64,000 nucleotides of DNA from contig NZ_WOEY01000065.1 of NCBI RefSeq assembly GCF_013177695.1, positions 186,001 to 250,000 on the forward strand. Direction: 5' to 3'. The DNA is from Paraburkholderia solitsugae (lineage in GTDB: Bacteria; Pseudomonadota; Gammaproteobacteria; Burkholderiales; Burkholderiaceae). Positions 46,814-55,967 of this stretch are shown piece after piece. A program made the translations under genes and the position numbers. Numbering within the stretch: the stretch's first letter is position 1; each line of letters begins with the position of its first letter. The notes under the pieces are model-generated. The model saw only the letters and a program-made list of their open reading frames with translations, had not been told where the DNA came from and ran no database searches.

Positions 46814-48073
46814 TCAGACTTCTTCTTTCGGCGCGGCCACTACCGGGCTGAAAAAATAAATCACCGCGCCGATCGCGAGCGGCACGACGGTCACCGCGAA
46901 CAGCGCCGCGTAAATCCCCGCGTTCGATAGATGTGCCTGTTTTGCGGCACCCGCGATCCAGCCGAAACAACTGCTGGTCAGCGCCACGCCGAGAAAAACC
47001 AGGCTGTTGAGCAGGCCCAAACCGAGCCCGATGCGGTGCGGCGCAATGATGGCGCGCGCTTGCGACATTACGAGCGGATGGATCGAGCCGACCGAGAACA
47101 ACACGCATATCAACGCGACACTGACGACCCAGTTGCCACCCGGGCTGACCGCGAGCACGAGCGCCGCCAGCACCCCGGCGATCAGCCACAGCAGCGAAAT
47201 AAGCTTGGGCGCACAGAACCGCACGGCCACGGGAATACAGAACGATGCGGCGATCCCGATCACGCTGGTAACGGTCATTGCATTGCCGCGCGCGATGACA
47301 TCGAAGCCGTAGATGTCGGCAAGATACGGCCCGCCCCATGACGTACGGAACGTGCTGCCGACCGAGAGCGCGAGGCAAGCCGGCATCAAGGTCCAGAAAC
47401 CGGTGTACCGTTTCACGGCGCCTGCCGCGTGTTGTGACGCAGCGAGGTGTTGCTCATGCGCGGCGGCATCCCGCCGCCGCACGCAGCACACGACGCCAAG
47501 CGTCGCGCATAGCATGGCGAGCGCAGCAGTGACCATCACCGGACGCCAGCCGAAGCTGGCCGTGGCGCGGCTCAGCGGAAACGCGGCCAGCAACGCGCCC
47601 GCCATGCCGATCGCACTCGCCGTCGTGACGGCGCGCACATTGCGCGTGCCGTGGCCGGTACGCAATACGTAATTGAGGAGCCCCATGAAGATGGGCGCGC
47701 AACCGAGTCCGATGCCCGCTTGCGCGACGAGCGCAACGGTTGCGCTCGTCGTGATCGACAGGATGCCCGCGCACGCGGCGCCGATGCCCATCAGAAGCGC
47801 GGTGGGTCCGCGCACGCCGTAGCGGTCGAACATGATGCCGACCGGCAGTTGCGCGATCGCAAAGACGAGAAAGAACGAGCCCGCAAACCAGCCAAACATT
47901 TGCGGCGAGAAGTGGAAATCACCTATCAACTGGGTGGAGATCACGGCGATATAACTGCGGAAAAACTGACTGAGCACGTAGCTGAAGGTCAGTGCCCACA
48001 AGCCGTAATCGATCGACGATGCTGCTGCTTCCGTGCGGGGTTTGTGTAGTTGTTGCTGTACGCCATCAGACAT
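46814..48073 (-). CDS. MFS transporter
   Basis: 419 residues from Met at 48073 (MSDGVQQQLHKP); Met at 48106 would add 11 residues. Twelve membrane spans: SYVLSQFFRSYIAVISTQLI, FGWFAGSFFLVFAIAQLPVG, and the MFS loop IMFDRYGVRGPTALL. An import or efflux role is not assignable. Positioned just upstream of the IclR gene on the same strand with a 103-bp gap, so it may belong to the same regulon. Confidence 0.85.
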   Translation of the reverse strand: MSDGVQQQLHKPRTEAAASSIDYGLWALTFSYVLSQFFRSYIAVISTQLIGDFHFSPQMFGWFAGSFFLVFAIAQLPVGIMFDRYGVRGPTALLMGIGAACAGILSITTSATVALVAQAGIGLGCAPIFMGLLNYVLRTGHGTRNVRAVTTASAIGMAGALLAAFPLSRATASFGWRPVMVTAALAMLCATLGVVCCVRRRDAAAHEQHLAASQHAAGAVKRYTGFWTLMPACLALSVGSTFRTSWGGPYLADIYGFDVIARGNAMTVTSVIGIAASFCIPVAVRFCAPKLISLLWLIAGVLAALVLAVSPGGNWVVSVALICVLFSVGSIHPLVMSQARAIIAPHRIGLGLGLLNSLVFLGVALTSSCFGWIAGAAKQAHLSNAGIYAALFAVTVVPLAIGAVIYFFSPVVAAPKEEV

Positions 48074-48310
48074 CTTCGGTGCGCCTTTGATGATCGAAGC
48101 CGCCATGATAGGCGAATCGGGCAACGGGCGGAGAGGTCAGTTTTTTCAGCACTCGCGCGTTTGCTGGAGTATTGTTTAAGCGCGCTGGGAGCTTCACGGC
48201 GTCACTCTTCTACAAGACAGGGTGCTCCATGCGGGCGGCAAAGTGCTTGCAGGCGCGTGGTTTTTGGCATGCAACGATTCGAAATCAACTTTTCGAGGAA
48301 TGGAGAAAAC

Positions 48311-48682
48311 GTGAAAACAGTCAATCTATTGAAGGCGCTCGGCATCGCATTGTGTGTGGCGACTGCGTCCAGTGCCTATGCCCAATCGAGCGATGCGATG
48401 GCGTCGGGCAGCATGGAGGCGCCGTCTACCAATCCTAAAGTCGTCAAGAAAGTGGACCGCAAGCTGGGTCTGGACGTGCGCAAGGCTTTGGCGAAAGCGC
48501 AGGGTTTTGATGTGTCGAACGTGTTTGTCCGGGCGCGCGGTGGCGCGGTGACGTTGACTGGAACGGTGCCCGATGGCGCGCAGATCCCGCAAGCGGAGGA
48601 AATAGCCAAGGGCGTGGCAGGCGTGAAATCGGTGAACAACAAGCTGACGCTCGGCACGCAAGGCGGTGGCGGTGGGGGTTGA
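48311..48682 (+). CDS. BON-domain periplasmic protein
   Basis: 123 residues from a GTG at 48311 with GGAG at 48302-48305; the longer open frame upstream lacks protein character. The signal peptide VKTVNLLKALGIALCVATAS ends AYAQ. BON domain about 47-115: VVKKVDRKLGLDVRKALAKA, VRARGGAVTLTGTVPDGAQI and GVAGVKSVNNKLTL, with a hexaglycine tail. BON proteins associate with membranes or lipid and often respond to envelope or osmotic stress (OsmY-like). Confidence 0.85.
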   Translation: MKTVNLLKALGIALCVATASSAYAQSSDAMASGSMEAPSTNPKVVKKVDRKLGLDVRKALAKAQGFDVSNVFVRARGGAVTLTGTVPDGAQIPQAEEIAKGVAGVKSVNNKLTLGTQGGGGGG

Positions 48683-48789
48683 TCGCGCTTGACGATTGAT
48701 CAATGACTACAGGTTGCGATGGGTAGCGCCGCAAGCGTGAATCTGCGGCGGTGCCTATCGTCCTCGCACTGTCCTGGTATTTGAAACCG

Positions 48790-49359
48790 TCACCGTCGAA
48801 CCAGGCCGACCACATAGCAACATACCGTGTCTCCGCCGTTGAAGAACTCACATTCAACCGGCGCGCCAAGCTGCAAGCAATCCCCTTCTGCAAGCTGATA
48901 CACCTGCTGCCCCTCACGAAAAGTGAGCACCCCTTTCGTCACCCAGATCTGCTGATGCTGAAACACAAAGGCATCCGGCGGATAAGGCACCCGCACCCCC
49001 ACGGGTAACGCGATCTCCAGCAACTCGAGCACCCCACCCGTAGGGGGCGAAATCCGCCGCCGCGTATAACCCGTTTCAGGGTCCTGCCACACCGGTTGCC
49101 CGGCATGCCGCACCAATCGCTCACCGGTCTGCTCCGCCAGCGCCAGCAAGGTCGACAACGTCAAACCGAAGGCCCCCGAAAGACGCCCCAGCACCGTCGC
49201 GGTCGGACTCGCCTCGCCTCGTTCGATCTTGCTGATCATCGCCTTCGATACGCCCGAACGCTCCGCCAATTCGCTCAGCGACCAGTTACGCGCCTCACGC
49301 TCAGTCTTCACGCGCGAAGAAATCGCCTGGGTCAAATCGATAGCGGAGGATTCGGACAT
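48790..49359 (-). CDS. XRE-family regulator with C-terminal cupin domain
   Basis: 189 residues from the ATG at 49359 (MSESSAIDLTQAISSRVKTE), preceded by GGAGGATTCGG. HTH at about 12-68: WSLSELAERSGVSKAMISKI then ERGEASPTATVLGRLSGAFG. Cupin at about 100-185: YPPDAFVFQHQQIWVTKGVL and YQLAEGDCLQLGAPVECEFF. The cupin probably senses a small ligand. Divergent from the flavin monooxygenase/reductase pair, which it likely regulates. Confidence 0.88.
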   Translation of the reverse strand: MSESSAIDLTQAISSRVKTEREARNWSLSELAERSGVSKAMISKIERGEASPTATVLGRLSGAFGLTLSTLLALAEQTGERLVRHAGQPVWQDPETGYTRRRISPPTGGVLELLEIALPVGVRVPYPPDAFVFQHQQIWVTKGVLTFREGQQVYQLAEGDCLQLGAPVECEFFNGGDTVCCYVVGLVRR

Positions 49360-49530
49360 GGAAAGATCGAAATCGCTAAAAGTGAGCAACCATTAAAGGG
49401 CAAATAAGGGACAAAATCAATGTCTTGCATAGTGGTTTTTCGTCCACTATATTAAACGAACGATCGTGGCGCAGTCATGCAACCTGGCGCGCCAGCCGTA
49501 AGCATTCGTCCACCTCAGCCGGAAGACACC

Positions 49531-50907
49531 ATGCCGAAGGAAATCGTTCTCAACGCGTTTGACATGAACTGCGTCGGCCACATCCAGCAAGGCATGTGGA
49601 CTCATCCGCGCGATCAGTCCACCCGCTATACCGATCTTCAGTACTGGACCGACTACGCGCGCACGCTCGAGGCGGGTCTGTTCGACGGCATTTTTTTCGC
49701 GGATGTGGCGGGCGTCTACGACGTCTACGGCGGCAATCCCGACGCGGCGATTCGCGGCGCCGTGCAGGTGCCGGTGAACGACCCGACGCTGCTGATTCCG
49801 GCCATGGCTGCTGTCACGCGCCATCTGTCGTTCGGCGTCACGTCCAATCTCACGGTCGAGCAGCCCTATCTGTTCGCCCGGCGCATGTCGACGCTCGATC
49901 ATCTGACGCGCGGCCGGGTCGGCTGGAACATTGTGACGGGCTATCTGGACAGTGCTTCACGCGCGATCGGCCTGACCGGGCAAATGGCCCACGACGATCG
50001 CTACGATCTCGCCGACGAATATATGGAACTCGTCTACAAACTGTGGGAAGGCAGTTGGGAAGACGATGCGGTGCTGCGTGACACAGTGCAAGGGATCTAC
50101 GCGGATGCGTCGAAAGTCCACGTGATTCATCATCACGGCAAGCAGTATCGGGTGGACGCCATGCATCTGAGCGAGCCGTCGCCGCAGCGCACGCCCGTGC
50201 TCTATCAGGCCGGCTCGTCAGCGCGCGGCAAACAGTTCGCCGCGGCGCACGCCGAGTGCGTGTTCGTCAACGGCCAGGCGAAGCCCGCCGTGAAAGCCAT
50301 CGTCGACGATATTCGCGCTCACGCCGTGGCGCGCGGGCGCGATGCGGGCGATATCAAGGTCCTGCTCGGGCAAACCGTCATCACGGGCCGCACGGATCGC
50401 GAAGCGCAGGAGAAATACGCCGAGTACCGGCATTACGTGAGCGCCGAGGCGGCGCTCGTGCATGCGGCGGCGTCGCTCGGTATCGACTTCGCGCGCTATG
50501 ACCTCGACGAGCCCATCGAGACTGGCAAGAGCCAGGCCATTGTGTCGAACGTCGAAGCCATGACGCGCGCCGCCGGCCCGCAATGGACCAAACGTAAGCT
50601 ACTCGAACAGATGGTGCTCGGCAGCCGTCAGGCGCCGCTCGTCGGCTCGGCCGAGCATATTGCTGACGAACTCATTGCATGGACCGAAGAAACCGGCGTG
50701 GACGGTTTCAATCTGTCGCGCACCGTCGCGCCGGAGTGCTTCGACGATTTCATTGCACTGGTGGTGCCGATTTTGCAGGAACGGGGCGCCTATAAGCATG
50801 CGTATCGCGACGGCACTTTGCGCGAAAAACTGTTCGGTCATGCGCGTTTGCCTGCCAACCACACGGCGGCCCAGTTCCGCTCCAGAGACACCGATCCCCA
50901 TGCTTGA
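49531..50907 (+). CDS. LLM-class flavin-dependent monooxygenase (NtaA/SnaA/DszA family)
   Basis: 458 residues from the ATG at 49531 (MPKEIVLNAFDMNCVGHIQQ) with GGAAGA upstream; Met at 49477 is possible but weaker. Luciferase-like TIM barrel: LEAGLFDGIFFADVAGVYDV, HLTRGRVGWNIVTGYLDSAS, YMELVYKLWEGSWEDDAVLR and PVLYQAGSSARGKQFAAAHA. Members oxidise organosulfur, chelating agents or heterocycles using FMNH2. The reductase gene that overlaps its end by eight bases supplies FMNH2, confirming a two-component system. Substrate unknown. Confidence 0.92.
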   Translation: MPKEIVLNAFDMNCVGHIQQGMWTHPRDQSTRYTDLQYWTDYARTLEAGLFDGIFFADVAGVYDVYGGNPDAAIRGAVQVPVNDPTLLIPAMAAVTRHLSFGVTSNLTVEQPYLFARRMSTLDHLTRGRVGWNIVTGYLDSASRAIGLTGQMAHDDRYDLADEYMELVYKLWEGSWEDDAVLRDTVQGIYADASKVHVIHHHGKQYRVDAMHLSEPSPQRTPVLYQAGSSARGKQFAAAHAECVFVNGQAKPAVKAIVDDIRAHAVARGRDAGDIKVLLGQTVITGRTDREAQEKYAEYRHYVSAEAALVHAAASLGIDFARYDLDEPIETGKSQAIVSNVEAMTRAAGPQWTKRKLLEQMVLGSRQAPLVGSAEHIADELIAWTEETGVDGFNLSRTVAPECFDDFIALVVPILQERGAYKHAYRDGTLREKLFGHARLPANHTAAQFRSRDTDPHA

Positions 50908-51397
50908 CAAGACAACCTTTCGCGACGCCATGGCCGGCCTTGGCGCCGCCGTCAACATCATCACCAGCGATGGCGCCGCCGGCCTCGCCGGCTGTACGGC
51001 CTCGGCGGTATGCGGCGTGACGGATGAGCCCCCTATCCTGCTCGTCTGCATCAATCGCGGCAGCCGCAACAACGCGGCCTTCCGCGCAAACGGCACGCTC
51101 TGCGTCAATGTACTGAGCGCGGATCAGCAAGCCCTTGCGGCGCATTTCGCCACGGGCTCGCTGCCGATGACTGAGCGCTTCGCCGCCGCGCAATGGGACA
51201 CGCTCGTGACAGGCGCGCCGGTTCTGCATGGCGCGCTCGCCTCACTTGACTGCGAGATCGAATCGGTGATGGAAGTCGGCACGCATACGGTGTTCTTTTG
51301 CGCAGTGATGGCCGCGCACACCCGTGTCGGCGGCGATGCACTGATCTATTACGGCCGCAATTATCATCGGGTCGACGCGAGATCCGTGCATGCGTAG
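50900..51397 (+). CDS. Flavin reductase (HpaC/NtaB-like FMN reductase)
   Basis: 165 residues: MLDKTTFRDAMAGLGAAVNI, ITSDGAAGLAGCTASAVCGV, TDEPPILLVCINRGSRNNAA and FRANGTLCVNVLSADQQALA are the standard flavin-reductase-like split-barrel features; GGDALIYYGRNYHRV closes the domain. Reduces FMN with NAD(P)H for the partner monooxygenase. The ATG at 50900 overlaps the upstream gene's end, indicating coupled translation. Confidence 0.92.
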   Translation: MLDKTTFRDAMAGLGAAVNIITSDGAAGLAGCTASAVCGVTDEPPILLVCINRGSRNNAAFRANGTLCVNVLSADQQALAAHFATGSLPMTERFAAAQWDTLVTGAPVLHGALASLDCEIESVMEVGTHTVFFCAVMAAHTRVGGDALIYYGRNYHRVDARSVHA

Positions 51398-51405
51398 TAC
51401 CGCGA

Positions 51406-51621
51406 TCAGCCCACCCAGTGTCCCGGCACCCACGCCCAATGATTGCCTTCCCAGCGATAGTGGCCCTTCACCCAGTGATAGCCTGGGGCGGGCGCGGCCG
51501 GCACCACCTCGACAAGCGGCTCCGGCTGCGGCGGCCGTCCCGGTTCAACGACGCAGGCTGACAACATGGCGGCGCACAGACCTGCGAGCGATACGGCGCG
51601 GATAGTCGATTGGATTTTCAT
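51406..51621 (-). CDS. Small YXWGXW-type lipoprotein
   Basis: 71 residues. Signal peptide with lipobox AAMLSAC (Cys22), then Pro-rich linker (EPGRPPQPEPLVEVVPAAPA) and a short aromatic repeat: GYHWVKGHYRWEGNHWAWVP ending GHWVG. These W/G/H repeats characterise YXWGXW-type surface or periplasmic proteins of unknown function. Last gene of the ECF-DUF1800-DUF1501 leftward group, mirroring the larger YXWGXW protein at its head. Confidence 0.8.
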   Translation of the reverse strand: MKIQSTIRAVSLAGLCAAMLSACVVEPGRPPQPEPLVEVVPAAPAPGYHWVKGHYRWEGNHWAWVPGHWVG

Positions 51622-51646
51622 TTGTTCTCCATGGTGATTTGTCAGG

Positions 51647-52804
51647 TTATGCGCGCACGAGCCCCGTCATCGGCCGCATTCCTCCGCTTTGGCCGAACAG
51701 CGTGCTGGCCGTGCGCTGCGGATCGAGTCCGAGGCTTTCGCTTGCGGCGCCGGCGATCAACGCATCCAGCGACAAGGTCGGTTTGAGATCGCGTGCTTCG
51801 TAAAGGTCCCCCGGCTTCAGGCCGGGCCAGTCGGCGAGCACGCGTCCGCCCGCCACCGAGCCGCCCAGCACCATTGCCACCGAGCCAGTGCCGTGATCGG
51901 TGCCCCCCGTGCCGTTGGCGGCGGCGGTTCTGCCGAACTCCGTCGCCACCACCACGGTGGTCTTGCTCCACAACGGCCCCATGCCGTCGCGTAACGCCGC
52001 GAGCATCGTGTCGAGCGCTTTCAACTGATTGGCGAGGCGCGCGTTTTGCGCCGTGTGCGTGTCCCAGCCACCGGTTTCGATCATCGCGATACGTGGGCCA
52101 TCGCCGCGTGACAGAAAACTCGCGGCGAGCTTGCCGAGGCTCGCCGGGTCCTGACGCGCGCCGGCGTCGCCTGCAAGCCCGCGCGCGGTCATTGCCGATT
52201 CCCATAGCGGCCGCAATTGCGCATCCTGGTCGTACAGTTGCGAGACTCGCATGAGCAGATCGTCCGGCGCCTGCGGCAACCCGGAGGGCGCGTACGACGT
52301 CACCGCCGCCTTGCCGCGCAGCGCCATCGGCACGGTCGGCGCAAAGGCGATCGCGTTCTCCTTCGTCGCGGGCATCGATGCGGCGAGCCGGTTCAGCCAG
52401 CCGTCCTTCATCTGATACGGCGATGTGCCACCGGTCTCCAGCACGTTCTGCCCGTCGAAGTGCGAGCGGTCGCGATACGGCGACGCCACCGCGTGCACGA
52501 ACAGCGCCTGGTGGTCCGCATACATTGCGGCGGTCTGCACGAGCGAGGGATGCAGCGCGAAGGTGCCGTCGAGCTTGGTCGCCTTGGAAGGGTCGATCGC
52601 GAGCGCGCCGCGCAATGTCGCGTAGGCGGGTTCGGCATACGGCACGACGATGCTCAGGCCATCGGCCGCGCCGCGCTGGATCACGAACACGAAGCGGCGA
52701 TCGGTTGCGACGCTGGCAAAGACAATCTGCGGCGACACGAGCATGGCCCCCGCGCCTGCAGCGGCGACGCTCAGAAACTTGCGGCGTGAAAGCATGGCAT
52801 TCAT
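51647..52804 (-). CDS. DUF1501 family exported protein
   Basis: 385 residues. Tat signal peptide MLSRRKFLSVAAAGAGAM with SRRKFL twin-arginine motif, so it is exported folded. The sulfatase-like DUF1501 domain contains FVFVIQRGAADGLSIVVPYA, HALFVHAVASPYRDRSHFDG, ATEFGRTAAANGTGGTDHGT and GSVAMVLGGSVAGG. Its ATG overlaps the DUF1800 stop (ATGA). DUF1501 and DUF1800 proteins are almost always encoded in pairs, but no biochemical role is established for them. An alkaline-phosphatase-like fold is likely. Confidence 0.9.
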   Translation of the reverse strand: MNAMLSRRKFLSVAAAGAGAMLVSPQIVFASVATDRRFVFVIQRGAADGLSIVVPYAEPAYATLRGALAIDPSKATKLDGTFALHPSLVQTAAMYADHQALFVHAVASPYRDRSHFDGQNVLETGGTSPYQMKDGWLNRLAASMPATKENAIAFAPTVPMALRGKAAVTSYAPSGLPQAPDDLLMRVSQLYDQDAQLRPLWESAMTARGLAGDAGARQDPASLGKLAASFLSRGDGPRIAMIETGGWDTHTAQNARLANQLKALDTMLAALRDGMGPLWSKTTVVVATEFGRTAAANGTGGTDHGTGSVAMVLGGSVAGGRVLADWPGLKPGDLYEARDLKPTLSLDALIAGAASESLGLDPQRTASTLFGQSGGMRPMTGLVRA

Positions 52805-54345
52805 CTCCGTTGAAAATCCGGCGAGACCAGTAGCAGCGCGATCGCCGTCGACGCACTATCGGCACGCGACACAGCGGCCGCGGTCGGCGCACTGAGCGAG
52901 CCGGCGAGCAAGGTCTGGCCGAGCGAGCGCGCATCGAGCCGGTCGCCGACGCGCGATGCGAAGCGTTGCGCCACTTCGACCCGGCGCACGAGCGCATCGG
53001 GCGCCGCCCAGCTCGCGGCTATGTCGTCGTAACCCGCGGGCGAACCCGGGCGCCATACCGGCTGACCGAGTTGGGTGAGGATAGGTGCGGCCTGCATGTT
53101 GCCTATGTCCTGCCAGCCGAGCCCGCGCATCGAAGAAATGGTCCACTCCCACGGCGTCTTGAACTTCACGGCGACCGGCGACCACGCCTGCGGCATGTCG
53201 ATCAACGTCCGGTACACGGTCGGCAGATCGCCGCCACTGCGCTCGAACGCGTTCGCCAGCCGCTCACTCACGTCCGGTGGCGGATTGTCCGCGACGAAGT
53301 GACGGGCGAGCTTGCCGCCGATGTGCTGCGCCGTCGCGGGTGCGCTGGCGAGGTCGTGCAGGATCGCCAGCGCCTGCTCCTCTCCCGGCTGGTCATAGCG
53401 GCGGCCCATGATGGTTCTCGAACCTGGCTCGTGCAGCGCGGCGCGAAACATGAAGGTGCCCGGGGCGGCGTTCGGCTGCATGTCCTGCCGACGCGGATTG
53501 CCAGGAGTGCCCGGATTGCCGGCCAGACTCCAGCCGGTCAGCGCACGGGCGAATTCGGTGACGTCGTCCTGGCTATAGCCGCTGCGCACGCCGAGCGTGT
53601 GCAGCTCCATGATCTCGCGCGCCAGGTTCTCGTTCAAACCGCGCTTGATGTCCGGATTGCGCTGCGTGGCACGCATGACCGCCATGCTGTCCGGTCCGAC
53701 CGAACGCGGCTGATCGAGAAACAACTGCATGGCCGGATGACGTTCCACCGCGACCAACATGTCTTCGAAACGGCCGAGCACATGCGGGCGGATCGCTTCT
53801 GCTTCGAATGAACCGGCCAGTGCCGCGACGGCGGGTTTTTCCGTGGACACCGCGAAGTGGTTCGCCCAGAAATGGACCAGCCGCTCGACGAAAGGCGTCT
53901 GCGTGGTGAGTGCGCTTGCGACACGCGCGTTCACCGCGGAACGGTACATATCGAGAATTTCGCCGCGCAATTCTTTTCGTTCGGCTTGCTTAGCAGTTTG
54001 CTCGGGGCTTTCTGCTGTACTTTGCCCAGTAGATTTCGTGTTAGCTTGCCCGCTGGTTGGCATATTGGCCTGCGCATTCGCCTGACTGGCAGCCACGCCT
54101 TCGCTGACGTTCTGCTGATTCTGCCGGTTCAACTGGTTCAGTTGCATGCGCTGCTGCGCCAGCTCGGTGGACCGCGCCACCGAATCAGGCTGGCTCGCCC
54201 ACGCGGCAGGTCGTGGTTGATACTGCTCGAACTGCGCGAGCAGCCACCCCTTCGGGTCGGCGGGCGGCGAGTCGTCGGCACGCGCGCCAAGGCCGAAGCG
54301 GTTCAGTGCGATCGCCGCGGCATTCATGTTCGGTGAGGTAGCCAT
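52801..54345 (-). CDS. DUF1800 family protein
   Basis: 514 residues. AAIALNRFGLGARADDSPPA at the N-terminus, FVERLVHFWANHFAVSTEKP, NENLAREIMELHTLGVRSGY and SQDDVTEFARALTGWSLAGN are defining DUF1800 features. A low-complexity insert rich in Gln, Asn, Ser and Thr (about 70-120; contains NQQNVSEGVAASQANAQANM) lies near the N-terminus. No clear signal peptide is seen from this start. Partner of the DUF1501 protein; function unknown, possibly cell-surface polymer or secreted-complex related. Confidence 0.9.
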   Translation of the reverse strand: MATSPNMNAAAIALNRFGLGARADDSPPADPKGWLLAQFEQYQPRPAAWASQPDSVARSTELAQQRMQLNQLNRQNQQNVSEGVAASQANAQANMPTSGQANTKSTGQSTAESPEQTAKQAERKELRGEILDMYRSAVNARVASALTTQTPFVERLVHFWANHFAVSTEKPAVAALAGSFEAEAIRPHVLGRFEDMLVAVERHPAMQLFLDQPRSVGPDSMAVMRATQRNPDIKRGLNENLAREIMELHTLGVRSGYSQDDVTEFARALTGWSLAGNPGTPGNPRRQDMQPNAAPGTFMFRAALHEPGSRTIMGRRYDQPGEEQALAILHDLASAPATAQHIGGKLARHFVADNPPPDVSERLANAFERSGGDLPTVYRTLIDMPQAWSPVAVKFKTPWEWTISSMRGLGWQDIGNMQAAPILTQLGQPVWRPGSPAGYDDIAASWAAPDALVRRVEVAQRFASRVGDRLDARSLGQTLLAGSLSAPTAAAVSRADSASTAIALLLVSPDFQRR

Positions 54346-54419
54346 ACCGTCCTCTTCGGCGTTGGATATTTCTTTAAACGACCGCCACGGTGAAATCCGT
54401 CGCGCCCGCTCAGAATTTT

Positions 54420-54965
54420 TTATTCGCCCGAAGCTTCACTTGAAGATTCACTCGCGGCCTGCTTGGCCGACTGTTGCGCCGGCTGTTTCGCATTGGCGGC
54501 CGGCTGCGGCTCACGCCACTGTCCCCGCAGCTTCAGGCTGTCGGCGAATTCGACACGCTCCTCGGGCGACAGCGTTGCCGCAAAATCCGCCACACTGCCC
54601 TCCACTTGCGCCCGCAAGTTGCTGTCGGCCTCACGCGTGCGGGCCAGCGCCGCGTCCAGCGCCGCGCGATCGAACTGCGGCGCGGCGAGCAGGCGCAACA
54701 CTTCGCGACGCCCTTCGCGGCCCTCGATGGCAAACTGCTTACCCTCGCGGCGCGCACTCTTCAAACTGTCGATGAAGGCTTTCTGGCGTTCGGCCGGCAG
54801 CGGCTCGGCGGCGAAACGCAACGCCGTGCGCTGCTGCGCCAGCGCCGGCACCGTCGCGCCGTGCGCCGCAAACCATTGATAAGCACCACCGACAATCGCA
54901 CCCAGCAAGAACACATTGAGCACCAGCGAGGCCACCAGTACGAATTTCCACGACCGGCCGTTCAT
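54420..54965 (-). CDS. CpxP-like/heavy-metal-resistance periplasmic protein
   Basis: 181 residues from the ATG at 54965 (MNGRSWKFVLVASLVLNVFL), which overlaps the anti-sigma-like stop (ATGA). One N-terminal membrane anchor (about 8-30), then a helical periplasmic part with LPAERQKAFIDSLKSARREG and LSPEERVEFADSLKLRGQW, which resembles the LTxxQ/metal-resistance (CnrX/ZraP/CpxP) helical hairpins. Alanine/glutamine-rich tail. Probably senses envelope state or metal and modulates the sigma/anti-sigma pair encoded just upstream. Confidence 0.75.
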   Translation of the reverse strand: MNGRSWKFVLVASLVLNVFLLGAIVGGAYQWFAAHGATVPALAQQRTALRFAAEPLPAERQKAFIDSLKSARREGKQFAIEGREGRREVLRLLAAPQFDRAALDAALARTREADSNLRAQVEGSVADFAATLSPEERVEFADSLKLRGQWREPQPAANAKQPAQQSAKQAASESSSEASGE

Positions 54966-55381
54966 TCGCCGCTCCAATCGGCGGATGACCCGCCGAAGCT
55001 CGAAGTTAAATAAGAAGACTCATGGACCGGCTGCACCGTCCCGGTCAACACGAAAAACGACACTGCAAAAGCGCCGGCGGCGCCGCCCAGCAGTCCGACA
55101 CCGGCCACCGCCGCGCCCGACCACCACAAGCGTTTGCGCGGCACGGCCGGCCGTCGCACGGGCGCGCTGCCGATGATGCGCTGCTGCAACGCCGCGCCCG
55201 GCGGATCGACCTTATCGGCCGCCAGCCACGCGTCGATGCCGGCCGCGTCCGCCAACACCGCATCGGCCTCGGCGCGATGCGACGCCGCCCATGCCTGCGC
55301 TGCTGCGCGTTCCTGTTGCGGCCAGCGGTGCGGATCCGCACCGTAGGCTTCGACGATCTGATGGAATCTTTCGGGCGTCAT
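54962..55381 (-). CDS. Probable anti-sigma factor (single-pass membrane protein)
   Basis: 139 residues. Cytoplasmic N-terminal part (MTPERFHQIVEAYGADPHRW PQQER) , one membrane segment at about 86-112 (SGAAVAGVGLLGGAAGAFAV), and a short periplasmic tail. The ATG overlaps the stop of the ECF sigma gene by four bases. No zinc-binding HxxxCxxC motif is present, so it would be a non-ZAS type. Role as anti-sigma is inferred from position, coupling and topology. Confidence 0.7.
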   Translation of the reverse strand: MTPERFHQIVEAYGADPHRWPQQERAAAQAWAASHRAEADAVLADAAGIDAWLAADKVDPPGAALQQRIIGSAPVRRPAVPRKRLWWSGAAVAGVGLLGGAAGAFAVSFFVLTGTVQPVHESSYLTSSFGGSSADWSGE

Positions 55382-55938
55382 GACTTGTCCTTGCTAAGGC
55401 CGCTGCCGGCCAGTTGGGCGCGCAGATTGCGGCGCGCACGTGCCAGCAGACTTTCCAACGCATCGACCGTGATACCCCTCAGGGCGGCAGCGTCGATGTT
55501 CGACATTTCCTGGTAATAATTGAGCACCAGTGCCTCGCGCTGCCGTGCCGGTAATGCGGCGAGCGCCTCGCGAACGCGCTCGTCCTGTGCGCGCGCTTCG
55601 AGGGTGGCGTCGGGCAATGCGGCGGTGTCGATCTCATCGGGCATGTCGTCGTGCGGGACTTCGCGGCGGCCGCGCAACCGGTCATAGCAAAGATTGAGCG
55701 CGACACGATGCACCCACGTATCGAGCTTCGCCTCGCCCTCCCGCCAACGTGAAGCCTGTTTCCAGATCCGCACGAAGACCTCCTGCGCCACGTCTTCCGC
55801 TTCCATGCGATCGCCCAGCATGCGCGTGGCGAGCGCGAGCAGACGCGGCAGCTTGCGCGCGACAAGCGAGCGGACCGCAGCCGGGTCCTGCCGGGCAACC
55901 CCCTCCAGCAGTTCCGCATCGGGATCGCGTTCGCTCAA
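55378..55938 (-). CDS. ECF-type RNA polymerase sigma factor
   Basis: 186 residues from a TTG at 55938 with GGGGAG nine bases upstream (LSERDPDAELLEGVARQDPA). An in-frame TTG at 55971 overlapping the stop of the preceding gene is an alternative. Region 2: LATRMLGDRMEAEDVAQEVF, VRIWKQASRWREGEAKLDTW and VHRVALNLCYDRLRGRR. Region 4: ALAALPARQREALVLNYYQE, MSNIDAAALRGITVDALESL and LARARRNLRAQLA. It directs transcription of an envelope-related regulon, probably including its own operon. Confidence 0.92.
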   Translation of the reverse strand: MSERDPDAELLEGVARQDPAAVRSLVARKLPRLLALATRMLGDRMEAEDVAQEVFVRIWKQASRWREGEAKLDTWVHRVALNLCYDRLRGRREVPHDDMPDEIDTAALPDATLEARAQDERVREALAALPARQREALVLNYYQEMSNIDAAALRGITVDALESLLARARRNLRAQLAGSGLSKDKS

Positions 55939-55967
55939 GACGTGCGGCTCCCCGGCTCGCGCCGACT

